Of a DNA stretch of 23,209 bases, positions 1 through 8,030 are shown piece by piece. The DNA comes from Planctomycetaceae bacterium UBA6163 (GTDB lineage Bacteria > Planctomycetota > Planctomycetia > Pirellulales > Pirellulaceae), in the NCBI GenBank assembly GCA_002428205.1, contig DIUH01000299.1:1-23209 (forward strand), written 5' to 3'. Made by a program: the position numbers and the translations under genes. The first letter of the stretch is position 1. Every line of letters starts with the position of its first letter. A model generated the notes under the pieces. It was not told the DNA's origin, did no database searches, and saw only the letters and a list, made by a program, of their open reading frames with translations.

Positions 1-44
1 CTGCAAAGCCAGCAAGCAGATTTAGAAACTATTCGAAAACCCAA

Positions 45-82
45 GAAAACCGCGGCTAGCGTTAAAGCGGCTCACGGTTTTC
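45..82 (-). terminator. Terminator-like hairpin after the minus-strand oxidoreductase operon
   Basis: GAAAACCG at 45-52 pairs perfectly with CGGTTTTC at 75-82 around a 22-nt loop. Read on the minus strand, the stem lies about 57 nt beyond the stop codon of the oxidoreductase gene. Its descending arm ends in GGTTTTC and is followed by a second short T-rich stretch, which fits an intrinsic terminator. The pairing is seen directly; the function is inferred. Confidence 0.45.
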
Positions 83-138
83 AGATAGATTCTCAGTCTG
101 TGAAGTGCGCTGAAGAACTCGGCGATCGCAGATCGCGT

Positions 139-1275
139 TTAAGTGGCCAGTCCGGCACAGCGTAGTGCGGTGGCGTGAGTATCGATATCGTGCTGGGCGG
201 ACCAGTCGAGTGTTTTTTCACCGCGCAGAACTCTTGCAAAATCGCGGAACTCCCCGTCATACCGACCTGGAGGAACCACAAGCTCGAAGCGGTTCACGCC
301 TTTGTTAAGCGATAATGATCCGAGATATCGCTTTACATCGCCTATTTGTGAGAGATCTTGGTCTTGCGAAAGAGAGATTTTTCCGCGTCCCGACTCGAGT
401 GGGTCAATTTCAACCGCCCCTTTGGTACCAACAACATGAAAACGCCGGTGGGGGCCACCGAACGGATCACCATGGTTGCAGCGGATCGTTGCGATCGCCT
501 TCGGGTATTCCAATAGTGCCAATTGGTTATCGGGTATTGCTTGATCGGCGGTTGGCGACGCGAGACCTGTCGACTTACCGATCGGGTGAACGAACGATGG
601 CTTCCCAAGCAAGTAAACAACCGAGTCGACTAGGTGGCAACCGAGTTCGAACATGCCATGGCCCGGGATCGATGCGAGTTGTTCGTAAAGGCGGGCGTCG
701 GCTAGTTTGCCCATTGATGCGTTTACATCGGTAATATCGCCCAGCCAGCCTTTGCGGTGTGCCAGGAACAACAATTCAAACGCGGGGTTGTAACGCAGCA
801 TATAGCCCATTTGTACAGCCAGCCCATTTTCCTGGGCGCGGCTTCGCAAAGTTGAGAAATCGGGATGTGACACCGCGCCGGGCTTATCCAAATGAATATG
901 CTTTCCGGCCTCAATGCATGCCGATGCGGCTCGTGGAGAATCATCTAAAGTGGTTTCGACAACCACCGCTTCGATCGAGGAATCCTGTAACAATTCCTCT
1001 TCGGACATCCACCTCAAGTTCTTGTAAACATCTTGCTTCTTTGCGGTGGCCACTTGCGACCGGATCGGTTCAGCGATGCCCACCACTTCGTATAACTCCT
1101 TTAGCCGAAGGATCGCTTCCATCTTTCCGGACGCGTGGGCGTGAGAAGTCCCGATTTGGGCGATGCGAATCTTGCGGAAGCTTTGGTCTGCGATTGCCTT
1201 CGCACCGCCGCAAAGCGCCGCGGTGGTTGACGCCGCGAGCATCATTCGGCGATTGATTTTGGTTGACGCTTGCAT
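139..1275 (-). CDS. Gfo/Idh/MocA-family oxidoreductase, Tat-exported
   Basis: This 378-residue protein is a probable NAD(P)-dependent oxidoreductase or dehydratase of the Gfo/Idh/MocA family, usually acting on sugars, inositols or related cyclic compounds. The N-terminus has a twin-arginine signal (R9-R10, then a small hydrophobic stretch ending near AKA, residues 25-27). A Rossmann-type start (RIAQIG, 37-42) follows. The motif EAGKHIHLDKP contains the family lysine K131, with Asp130 in place of the usual Glu of the EKP motif. The C-terminal domain has the typical segment with E210, H214 and D217 before LLGKP. The start codon is 11 nt after the stop of the hydrolase gene, so the two are probably co-transcribed. 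Exported members of this family are very common in planctomycetes, where they are thought to process polysaccharide-derived sugars. The substrate cannot be told from sequence, and a purely structural role cannot be excluded. Confidence 0.85.
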   Translation of the reverse strand: MQASTKINRRMMLAASTTAALCGGAKAIADQSFRKIRIAQIGTSHAHASGKMEAILRLKELYEVVGIAEPIRSQVATAKKQDVYKNLRWMSEEELLQDSSIEAVVVETTLDDSPRAASACIEAGKHIHLDKPGAVSHPDFSTLRSRAQENGLAVQMGYMLRYNPAFELLFLAHRKGWLGDITDVNASMGKLADARLYEQLASIPGHGMFELGCHLVDSVVYLLGKPSFVHPIGKSTGLASPTADQAIPDNQLALLEYPKAIATIRCNHGDPFGGPHRRFHVVGTKGAVEIDPLESGRGKISLSQDQDLSQIGDVKRYLGSLSLNKGVNRFELVVPPGRYDGEFRDFARVLRGEKTLDWSAQHDIDTHATALRCAGLAT

Positions 1276-1286
1276 GTTCGGGTGGC

Positions 1287-2240
1287 CTAATTTTTAGTGG
1301 ACAGATGTTGGTCGAACCAATCAGCAAAACGCGGGATATCAAGAATCATGGTTGGCCATCCGTGCCCCTTACCGCTGCGAATGTCGAGTTTGATCGCAAC
1401 AGAATCACGGCTGTCACCTTTGGCGTTGAGTTCATTAACCGCATCGGCGAAACGTTGCGATTGATCGAGCGGCACGAGTGTATCCGCGTCGCCATGCACA
1501 ATAAAAGTCGGCGGCATCCGTGGGGTAATGTGATAGATTGGTGATAACTCGCGCCCGAGCACTTTCCATTGCTCGATGGTTTCTCCCCGCGGCCCAAAGC
1601 TTTTTCGAAAGCTTTTCGGTGGACCGCCATCACCCAGGTTTTCGGTTGACGAACCTAGATTAAGAAGGTCGGTTGGTGGATAAAAACAGGCAACGCATTG
1701 AACCTCGCTCGACTGCCGGTCAATTTCATCTTCTGCGTCTTGGTCGCCTGGGCCGCCACGGGTACCAAGCATCAGCGAAAGGTGGCCTCCGGAACTGCCA
1801 CCGATCACCCCGATTCGATTTGGGTCGACACCATAGGTAGCCGCATGATAGCGGATGAACCTTACGGATCGATGCATGTCATCAACGATGTCGCCCACCA
1901 AACACTCTGGCTGAGAAATGTGACGAACGGCAAAAATCGTGTATCCGCGTCGAACGAACGGTGCGAACAAGAACGGTTGCACCGAACTTTCGCTCGATTT
2001 CCAACTGCCGCTTACGACCAGCACCACACCAGCGCCGTTGGGACTGGGCGGTTGATAAACATCCATAATCAATGGCTTATCGCCGCGCCGCCCATACTCG
2101 ACGTCGGCGACAACCTGATAAGGCGCCTTAAACCACCACCAATACACCGAACCGGATAAGAATCCGGCGAACACGAACAACAAGACAAAGGCAACTAGCA
2201 GTTTTTTAAGGATCGATTGAACACGCACACCGATGGACAT
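1287..2240 (-). CDS. Membrane-anchored alpha/beta hydrolase (esterase/lipase-like)
   Basis: This 317-residue protein has one N-terminal hydrophobic segment (about residues 11-35), which probably anchors it with the hydrolase domain outside the cytoplasm. The alpha/beta-hydrolase core resembles BD-FAE/carboxylesterase-type enzymes. The nucleophile elbow is GGSSGG with Ser150, the acid is probably Asp253 in HGDADTLVP, and the base is His293 in GKGHGW. The HGGGW oxyanion motif common in such esterases is absent; the equivalent strand reads VLVVSGSW, so the oxyanion hole may be built differently. The gene is first in a two-gene minus-strand unit with the oxidoreductase, which suggests carbohydrate-ester turnover. 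The ATG at 2240 is the natural start because the membrane segment follows directly. The substrate is unknown. Confidence 0.82.
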   Translation of the reverse strand: MSIGVRVQSILKKLLVAFVLLFVFAGFLSGSVYWWWFKAPYQVVADVEYGRRGDKPLIMDVYQPPSPNGAGVVLVVSGSWKSSESSVQPFLFAPFVRRGYTIFAVRHISQPECLVGDIVDDMHRSVRFIRYHAATYGVDPNRIGVIGGSSGGHLSLMLGTRGGPGDQDAEDEIDRQSSEVQCVACFYPPTDLLNLGSSTENLGDGGPPKSFRKSFGPRGETIEQWKVLGRELSPIYHITPRMPPTFIVHGDADTLVPLDQSQRFADAVNELNAKGDSRDSVAIKLDIRSGKGHGWPTMILDIPRFADWFDQHLSTKN

Positions 2241-2548
2241 GGCTGTTTCGCTTGAAAGTAATCTGGTGGCCCCAAAAGGCCGGTTGTCAAAGACGGTAGT
2301 TTTTTCCCACTGGGATGGAAAATGAATAAACGAAAAGTTTACTGATCACAGCATGTTTAGCGTCGCAAGCCGACGGGAACGGTTGTTTGGGCTGCCGCTC
2401 GCAAACGAGCGAAAAACTTGAAATGCGCCACAATTCAACCGGTGTCTGGCAGTAGAACACCTTTGGGACCAGTGATTACCATACGCTACAATAATACCGT
2501 CCACCAAGCGGGGGCGGTGGGGCTGTTTTTTTCCCGGGAGCGTTGTTC
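2241..2548. other. Divergent intergenic region upstream of hydrolase and kinase genes
   Basis: This stretch of about 300 nt holds no convincing gene. It must contain the promoters for both the minus-strand hydrolase operon and the plus-strand kinase gene. A compact hairpin (CGCTCG at 2396-2401, CGAGCG at 2406-2411, loop CAAA) lies in the middle. A candidate plus-strand promoter and a short hairpin followed by seven T residues lie near the kinase start. Confidence 0.6.
2463..2492 (+). promoter_or_regulatory. Candidate sigma-70-type promoter for the kinase operon
   Basis: TTGGGA at 2463-2468 and TACAAT at 2487-2492 are separated by 18 nt, close to the consensus arrangement. The -10 box ends 56 nt before the chosen GTG start. 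Only the sequence match supports it; planctomycete promoters are poorly conserved. Confidence 0.3.
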
Positions 2549-5500
2549 GTGATTGAGGATGATTCGCGTGATTTCGACGACGTCGATTCGGTTGAAACCA
2601 GCCAGGACGCTTTGGTAAACAAAGCAATTGCCGAGTATTTACGGGCTGTCGATGCGGGAAGGCCATTGGACGCGAAGGCTTGGCTGGCTCGATATCGCGG
2701 CATCCGACCGGCTTTATTGGAGTTTTTAGACGATCAACGGGAAACCGGTAATGACCTTGGGGGCGATAAATTTGAGGCGTTGATTGCGGAAGTTCGCCCG
2801 GTCGCGCTGGACGCCACAACCGACTTTAGCGCACTGGGATTGGCACCGTCAAGCGAAACGCCGTCGATCCGTGGTGGCCAGCGGATGACCGGTTCGGCCG
2901 GTAAACCGCAGACGATTGCCGATATTCAACTGGGGCGATTGCTAGGTGCTGGCGGCATGGGGCATGTCTTTGAAGGCATCGATTCAAGTGGCCAGTCGGT
3001 TGCGGTGAAATTGTTATCGCCAAGTTGGTCGCGGTCGACGGAGTCGATCGAAAGGTTTAAGCAGGAAGGGGCGATCGCCAGTGCGATCAATCACCCGCGG
3101 TGCGTGTTCGTGCGTGCAGCAGACACAGACAACGGATGCCCGTACATCGTCATGGAGCTGATGTCAGGTGAAACCTTAAAAGATCTCGTTGTCCAACGTG
3201 GCCAGATCCCTTATCAAGAAGCGCTTCGCTTGATACTCGATTTAGCAGAAGGATTGCACGAAGCTCATTCGCATGGGCTGATTCATCGCGACGTCAAACC
3301 GGCGAACTGTTACTTGGAAGGAAATGGCCGAGTCAAGGTAGGTGATTTTGGCCTGGCGAGGTCGGTCGTTTCGCCGTCGGATTTGACATCCTCGGGCGGC
3401 TTTCTAGGCACACCATTGTATGCTTCGCCCGAACAGATTCGCGGTGAAGTGCTTGACGGTCGCACCGATGTCTACTCGTTGTGCGCGACTTTGTATTATT
3501 TGCTGACCGCTCAAGCCCCGTTTGCGGCGGACAGCCCAACCAAGACGATCGCGCGAATCGTTTCAGAAAACCCGAAGAGCGTTCGTGAATACGTCAGTGA
3601 CATACCGTTGGCAGTTGACCGCTTGGTAACGAAAGGATTGTCACGGGATCGATCGACGCGGTTTCAAACGATGTCGGAGTTGATTGCGGCGATACGCCCG
3701 CTGATCCATAGCCAGTTGTTGTCGGTAACGCTGGGTAAACGAATTGCGGCAACCGCGATCGACGTCGGTATCTATTCGACGATTCTATGGGTGGTCATGC
3801 TTTCAATCGCGCCTCAGATATTCTTGGCCGGCGAAAAACACCCTGCTTTTGTTTATGGATTCTTACCCGTAATCTTTGCGTATTTCCTGTTTTTCGAAAA
3901 GCTAAAGGGCGCCACACCAGGAAAACAGCTATTCAAAATCAAGGTTGTTGACAACGAAAATCTTGAATCCGCAAGTTGGCGCAGCATTATTTTGCGCACC
4001 GCGATTTTCGTGACCTTGATCGGATACGGCAGCGATATAGTCTTAAGGATCCTTGGATATACCGAACCTTCTGCCATTACATTTGCATTGTCTGCGGTGG
4101 GATACGTAGTTGGGTATGGTTTGATGTTCGTCACGATCGGTAAACGCGCTGATCGACCGTTGTTGCAAGATTGGCTTAGCGGGACTCGGGTTATCGAGCG
4201 AATAGACGCTGGGCGAGATCAGTTTTCGACGACAGTAAAACCAAGCCAATTTGACGTACACCCTGCAGATGGAACGACACCAAGCGCATTCGGACGATTC
4301 AAAACGCTAGGCCGAATTGCTGGTGATACGTTTTTGGCAGAAGATGTCTCACTTGGCCGGCGGGTTTGGATTGTTCGGCGCAGCGACCGCCAATTACTGG
4401 AACCCGCCAGCGGATCGATCCATTTGGATCGCACAACCAGGCTAAGGCACGTCCAAAGCGGCACGTTTGCGGACGGGACCTGGGACGCATACCTCGCGAT
4501 CGATGGTGCGCCGTTGGCAAAGTGGGTTGGCCGCGACCACCCGCTAAATTGGCAGGACACGCGAGCGATTTTAAAACAATTCTGTGATGAGATGGCTCAA
4601 GCACAGCATGACGGATCGATGCCGTCTATCAAATCGATGGACCAAATTTGGCTGGATGCGCGCGGGCGCCTGGTTGTGCTGGATCCGTGGTTAGATTTTA
4701 AGCCAGACGACGAAGTTGTTGATGGTGCAACCGCCTCGAAAAACGGTGCAAGTGGCTCGCTGGGGTCGCTTGATGTCGCTGGGCGAATAGCCACAATCGC
4801 GCTGACGGGGCAGACCTTGCCACCGGCCGAAGATGCAAACGCCACTTCGGCGAAAAATAGGGCGTTGATGGTACGTGAACCGTTGCCGATCCATGCTCGA
4901 AAACTGATCGACCGACTGACAGGCGTTTCGCTGCCGGCCTTTGAATCGATCGAGATGTTGCGAAATGATTTAGCAGCTAGCGAAGCGTTGGCGACCAAGA
5001 TTGAAAGCAAGCACCGAATGGTCCAGGTGATGCTTTCCTTGCTGCTGATGTCACCGGTATTTGGTGCCACAGCGTCTCTGATCCGACTGGGCAATCAAGT
5101 GGGTGCACAGGTTGCTTATGACGCGATGGCGGGCGGAGAAATATTGCGACGAATTGCTGCGGATGAGAGCAATTATGCGGGATTCATCGCCAGCTGGAAC
5201 ACCGACTTTGGACAAGTGCCCAAACGCGAGGATCTGCCGAAAATTGCTGATGAAATCGATCAGCAGTGCATCGAGGTTTTTCAAACGCGCTTGAAAGGAG
5301 CCGGTACGATTCAGAAAACATTATTGACGACGAACTTGGTTGACGAGCAAATTGTCGGTAGCCGCGACAGCTTTGGGTTCAATGTGACCTACGACGACGA
5401 GGGGGCGGTAAAAGAATATCAATTTTTTCCGGCGAACACTACGAAGGCAACGCACACGGCGACGCCAGAATGGATGGGCAAATTGATTGAAAGTGCCAAT

Positions 5501-5884
5501 GACGGGAAGGCCGCAACCGTTCAACGACCCAAAAGAGTATTTCTGCTTGGGCTGGCGACTTTATTGGCGAGCCTTTTGTGGGGGGTGATCTTTCGCGGCG
5601 GATGGTCAGCATGGATCGCTGGTATACGGTTCGTTGATAGCAGCGGCAGGAGTGCTGGATTTTTGCGACATTTCGTCCGTTCAACGGTGGTGCATTTTCC
5701 GTTGCTTGTCATCGCAAGCATGATCATCATCACGGATCTTTGGATTCCTCTGTATTTGTGGGTTTCCAACATTCTGGTCGGTTTATTGGTGATCACAGGC
5801 ATCATCATTTCGATTCTGGTAATGTTGCGGCCAACGGACAGTCTGAATGACCGCATCGCCGGTACGTATCCGGTGCCACGTTAA
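2549..5884 (+). CDS. Transmembrane Ser/Thr protein kinase with two RDD domains and a degenerate second kinase domain
   Basis: This 1111-residue protein has four visible parts. A short N-terminal helical region (about 20-65) resembles the lead-in of other planctomycete kinases. The kinase domain (about 127-390) has GAGGMG (133-138), the VAVK lysine K154, HRDVKPAN (H246-N253) and DFG (266-268), so it should be active. An RDD domain (about 395-551) follows, with KGATPGKQLFKIKVVD and several membrane segments. A degenerate kinase-like region (about 580-820) lacks HRD and has DPW where DFG would be. A membrane segment (about 826-845), a hydrophilic stretch of about 150 residues, and a second RDD-like C-terminus (about 996-1111, ending DSLNDRIAGTY) complete it. 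GTG 2549 is preferred over TTG 2543 because GGGAG (2536-2540) lies 8 nt before it. It probably heads an operon with the next two genes. It is likely an inner-membrane signalling kinase; its signal and targets are unknown. Confidence 0.9.
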   Translation: MIEDDSRDFDDVDSVETSQDALVNKAIAEYLRAVDAGRPLDAKAWLARYRGIRPALLEFLDDQRETGNDLGGDKFEALIAEVRPVALDATTDFSALGLAPSSETPSIRGGQRMTGSAGKPQTIADIQLGRLLGAGGMGHVFEGIDSSGQSVAVKLLSPSWSRSTESIERFKQEGAIASAINHPRCVFVRAADTDNGCPYIVMELMSGETLKDLVVQRGQIPYQEALRLILDLAEGLHEAHSHGLIHRDVKPANCYLEGNGRVKVGDFGLARSVVSPSDLTSSGGFLGTPLYASPEQIRGEVLDGRTDVYSLCATLYYLLTAQAPFAADSPTKTIARIVSENPKSVREYVSDIPLAVDRLVTKGLSRDRSTRFQTMSELIAAIRPLIHSQLLSVTLGKRIAATAIDVGIYSTILWVVMLSIAPQIFLAGEKHPAFVYGFLPVIFAYFLFFEKLKGATPGKQLFKIKVVDNENLESASWRSIILRTAIFVTLIGYGSDIVLRILGYTEPSAITFALSAVGYVVGYGLMFVTIGKRADRPLLQDWLSGTRVIERIDAGRDQFSTTVKPSQFDVHPADGTTPSAFGRFKTLGRIAGDTFLAEDVSLGRRVWIVRRSDRQLLEPASGSIHLDRTTRLRHVQSGTFADGTWDAYLAIDGAPLAKWVGRDHPLNWQDTRAILKQFCDEMAQAQHDGSMPSIKSMDQIWLDARGRLVVLDPWLDFKPDDEVVDGATASKNGASGSLGSLDVAGRIATIALTGQTLPPAEDANATSAKNRALMVREPLPIHARKLIDRLTGVSLPAFESIEMLRNDLAASEALATKIESKHRMVQVMLSLLLMSPVFGATASLIRLGNQVGAQVAYDAMAGGEILRRIAADESNYAGFIASWNTDFGQVPKREDLPKIADEIDQQCIEVFQTRLKGAGTIQKTLLTTNLVDEQIVGSRDSFGFNVTYDDEGAVKEYQFFPANTTKATHTATPEWMGKLIESANDGKAATVQRPKRVFLLGLATLLASLLWGVIFRGGWSAWIAGIRFVDSSGRSAGFLRHFVRSTVVHFPLLVIASMIIITDLWIPLYLWVSNILVGLLVITGIIISILVMLRPTDSLNDRIAGTYPVPR

Positions 5885-5923
5885 AGATTCAATTCTGGTT
5901 GCGGGTGGAACTTTTGTGATTTG

Positions 5924-7231
5924 ATGAATAGGTCTGATCTGCTGCTTCGACGAATTTGGGCTGGCGCGATGCTGGTGTTGTTGCTGGCAAGCCATCGACT
6001 TTGGATTGCGTCACGCCATTGGGCATCCGAGGCGGGCGATTGGGTCGTCGCTTTCCCGCGAGTGCCGATGGTATCGCTGGCAAGCGAACTTGTATTTTGG
6101 GTCGATGCCGTGTCATTGGCCGCTTTGGTGGCGTCATTGTTGGCCGTGATGCTGCGGCGTGACAGTGCGATTTCGTGGCGGCCGATGGCTTTGATTGCGA
6201 TTTCGTTCGTGACCCTTTTTGTAGGCAACCAACATCGATTGCAACCGTGGGCGTATCAAGGGTGGTTGTATGCGATCCTGTTTACGGCGGCCGCGCCGCA
6301 TGCGGCGCGGCGTTATATGATTTGGCTGGCGGTCAGTATTTATGCTTATTCGGCGTTAGGGAAATTTGATCAACAGTTCTTGAAGACCGTCGGTCCGAGC
6401 CTCGTGAATACGCTGATGCCTGCTGGTGCGCCAGACGACGGAGGTGCGGCAATAGGTCGCTGGAAAGGGTGGATCGAATCGTCTGTTGTACTGCTGCCAA
6501 TAGCTGAGTTGGTGATAGCGGGGCTGATTGCGTTCCCCAAGACTCGCCGCGTCGGCGGGATCGGCGCGATCACGATGCATATTTCGTTATTCGGCATCTT
6601 GGGACCGCTGGGGCTGGGGCACAGCGCCGGCGTGTTGGTTTGGAATCTTTATCTTGCGGTACAGTCGTGGTTGTTGTTTGTTGTGCGTGACGGCACAAGT
6701 CAGCAATCAGATAAAGGGAGTTTATCGTCGCGTCCGCCTAGCATTAGTGTTTTTGCACAAACGCTGGTGATCGCGGCAATCTTGTTGCCGATGCTGGAAC
6801 GGTTACCGCGTGGCGAGTTGTATGGATATTGGGATCACTGGCTGTCCTGGTCGTTGTATTCGCCGCACACCAGTCGTGTGGAAGTTCAGGTGCATGAATC
6901 GGCGCTGGCGACGTTGCCGGACATAGTGTCGAAGTATTCGCACCGCGGTGATGAGAACGATGGATGGATGACTGTTCAGATCGATCGATGGTCACTCGCC
7001 GAGTTGGCCGTTCCGGTTTATCCTCAAGCGAGATTCCAGCTTGGTGTTGCGCACGAGATTGCTTTACAACTCGACATTGGAGAGGACGGCCGATCGAGTA
7101 AACGAAGAGCGATCCGAATTAAGATTCGTGGCGTAGCGGATCGTAGAACAGGCAAACGCATAGAGATCTGGGCAATTGGGGCTGAGGGCATTGCGAAACA
7201 ACGCGATCGCTTTTGGTTGTTGCCACAATGA
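5924..7231 (+). CDS. Polytopic membrane protein with soluble C-terminal domain, HTTM/DoxX-like
   Basis: This protein of about 435 residues has several hydrophobic helices in roughly the first 260 residues, another near 285-300, and a hydrophilic C-terminal domain of about 125 residues. Segments such as YSALGKFDQQFLK and a conserved-looking GLGHSAGVLVWNL recall the HTTM, DoxX and MauE membrane families, but the match is by eye only and I do not assign a function. It starts 39 nt after the kinase stop and ends 18 nt before the Nudix gene, so the three genes are probably co-transcribed. ATG 5924 is chosen over TTG 5921, which directly precedes it. No clear Shine-Dalgarno site is visible. It could be a partner or sensor for the kinase, which is inference from position alone. 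Confidence 0.7.
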   Translation: MNRSDLLLRRIWAGAMLVLLLASHRLWIASRHWASEAGDWVVAFPRVPMVSLASELVFWVDAVSLAALVASLLAVMLRRDSAISWRPMALIAISFVTLFVGNQHRLQPWAYQGWLYAILFTAAAPHAARRYMIWLAVSIYAYSALGKFDQQFLKTVGPSLVNTLMPAGAPDDGGAAIGRWKGWIESSVVLLPIAELVIAGLIAFPKTRRVGGIGAITMHISLFGILGPLGLGHSAGVLVWNLYLAVQSWLLFVVRDGTSQQSDKGSLSSRPPSISVFAQTLVIAAILLPMLERLPRGELYGYWDHWLSWSLYSPHTSRVEVQVHESALATLPDIVSKYSHRGDENDGWMTVQIDRWSLAELAVPVYPQARFQLGVAHEIALQLDIGEDGRSSKRRAIRIKIRGVADRRTGKRIEIWAIGAEGIAKQRDRFWLLPQ

Positions 7232-7249
7232 GAGAAACAGAAACGGATC

Positions 7250-7867
7250 ATGGGCGAAATGAATGCGAATCAACCTACCAACGACGTCCAAAATGCGACG
7301 GAGAAAGACGGCGAATTGCGGCCGCACGGGCCGTGGCACATCAGAGCTTCGGAGGTGATGTATGAAGACCCTTGGGTGAGCGTGCGACGCGATGAAGTGG
7401 TGCGGCCCGATGGGTTGGACGGCAGCTATGCGATCGTCGCAATCAAACCCGGTGTGTGCGTGGTTGCGATTGACGATAACGGGCATGTGCATTTGACCGA
7501 GGAGTTTCATTATGCGGTGGGCCGGGTAACGATTGAGGGTGTTAGCGGCGGAATCGAGCCCGGGCACACCGCGACCGAGACGGCACATCGCGAATTGGCT
7601 GAGGAACTAGGGATCACGGCTCGACATTTAATCCATTTGGGCGTTACCGATCCGTTCACCGCAAGTGTCCATTCGCCGACGGCATTGTTTGTTGCCACAG
7701 GGATCGAGAAGGGAGCGGCGACGCCCGAACCGACCGAGTTGATTCGACCGGTTGTCATGTCGTTGGATGATGCGGTCCAAGCGGTGTGCGCGGGTGAAAT
7801 AACGCATGGTCCGACGTGCATCATCCTGCTTCGGATGGCGATTCACCGGGCGGCAGGAATTAGGTAA
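7250..7867 (+). CDS. Nudix hydrolase (ADP-ribose pyrophosphatase-like)
   Basis: This 205-residue protein should cleave nucleoside diphosphates linked to another moiety, with ADP-ribose or related sugar nucleotides the best guess. The Nudix box lies at residues 100-121: G100, then R114-E115-L-A-E118-E119-L-G-I. The metal-binding REUxEE core is intact. The first conserved Glu of the Gx5E part is replaced by His106 (CAC at 7565-7567). A WH...DPW element before the box and the beta-strand FHYAVGRVTIEGVSGG are typical of the ADP-ribose pyrophosphatase branch. It follows the membrane-protein gene by 18 nt and is likely its operon partner. No strong ribosome binding site is seen, and ATG 7250 was chosen as the first in-frame Met. 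Confidence 0.88.
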   Translation: MGEMNANQPTNDVQNATEKDGELRPHGPWHIRASEVMYEDPWVSVRRDEVVRPDGLDGSYAIVAIKPGVCVVAIDDNGHVHLTEEFHYAVGRVTIEGVSGGIEPGHTATETAHRELAEELGITARHLIHLGVTDPFTASVHSPTALFVATGIEKGAATPEPTELIRPVVMSLDDAVQAVCAGEITHGPTCIILLRMAIHRAAGIR

Positions 7868-8030
7868 CCCGTAATGTGTGCAGCGATCGTGACGCCGCTG
7901 CGACCGATTAACTTGGATTCCCTAACCACGCCTCCGGTTGCTATCTGGATGCATTCGACTAAAACTTGGTCCGCTTGGCGCCCGCTTGATGGTGCCCGCC
8001 TTTCGATCCTTTTGCATAACGAAAATCACT

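Noticed and set aside
2396..2411. CGCTCG/CGAGCG hairpin upstream of the kinase gene as a terminator
   Set aside because: The A-run follows on the plus strand, so neither strand has a T-tract after the stem, and no upstream gene on either strand ends here.
4597..5094. 165-codon minus-strand open frame inside the kinase gene
   Set aside because: It is antisense to the degenerate kinase region, which has its own coherent protein sequence; no start signal is seen.
7938..8030. 31-residue upstream extension of PurH
   Set aside because: It has no similarity to the PurH N-terminus, and the protein reaches normal length from GTG 8031.
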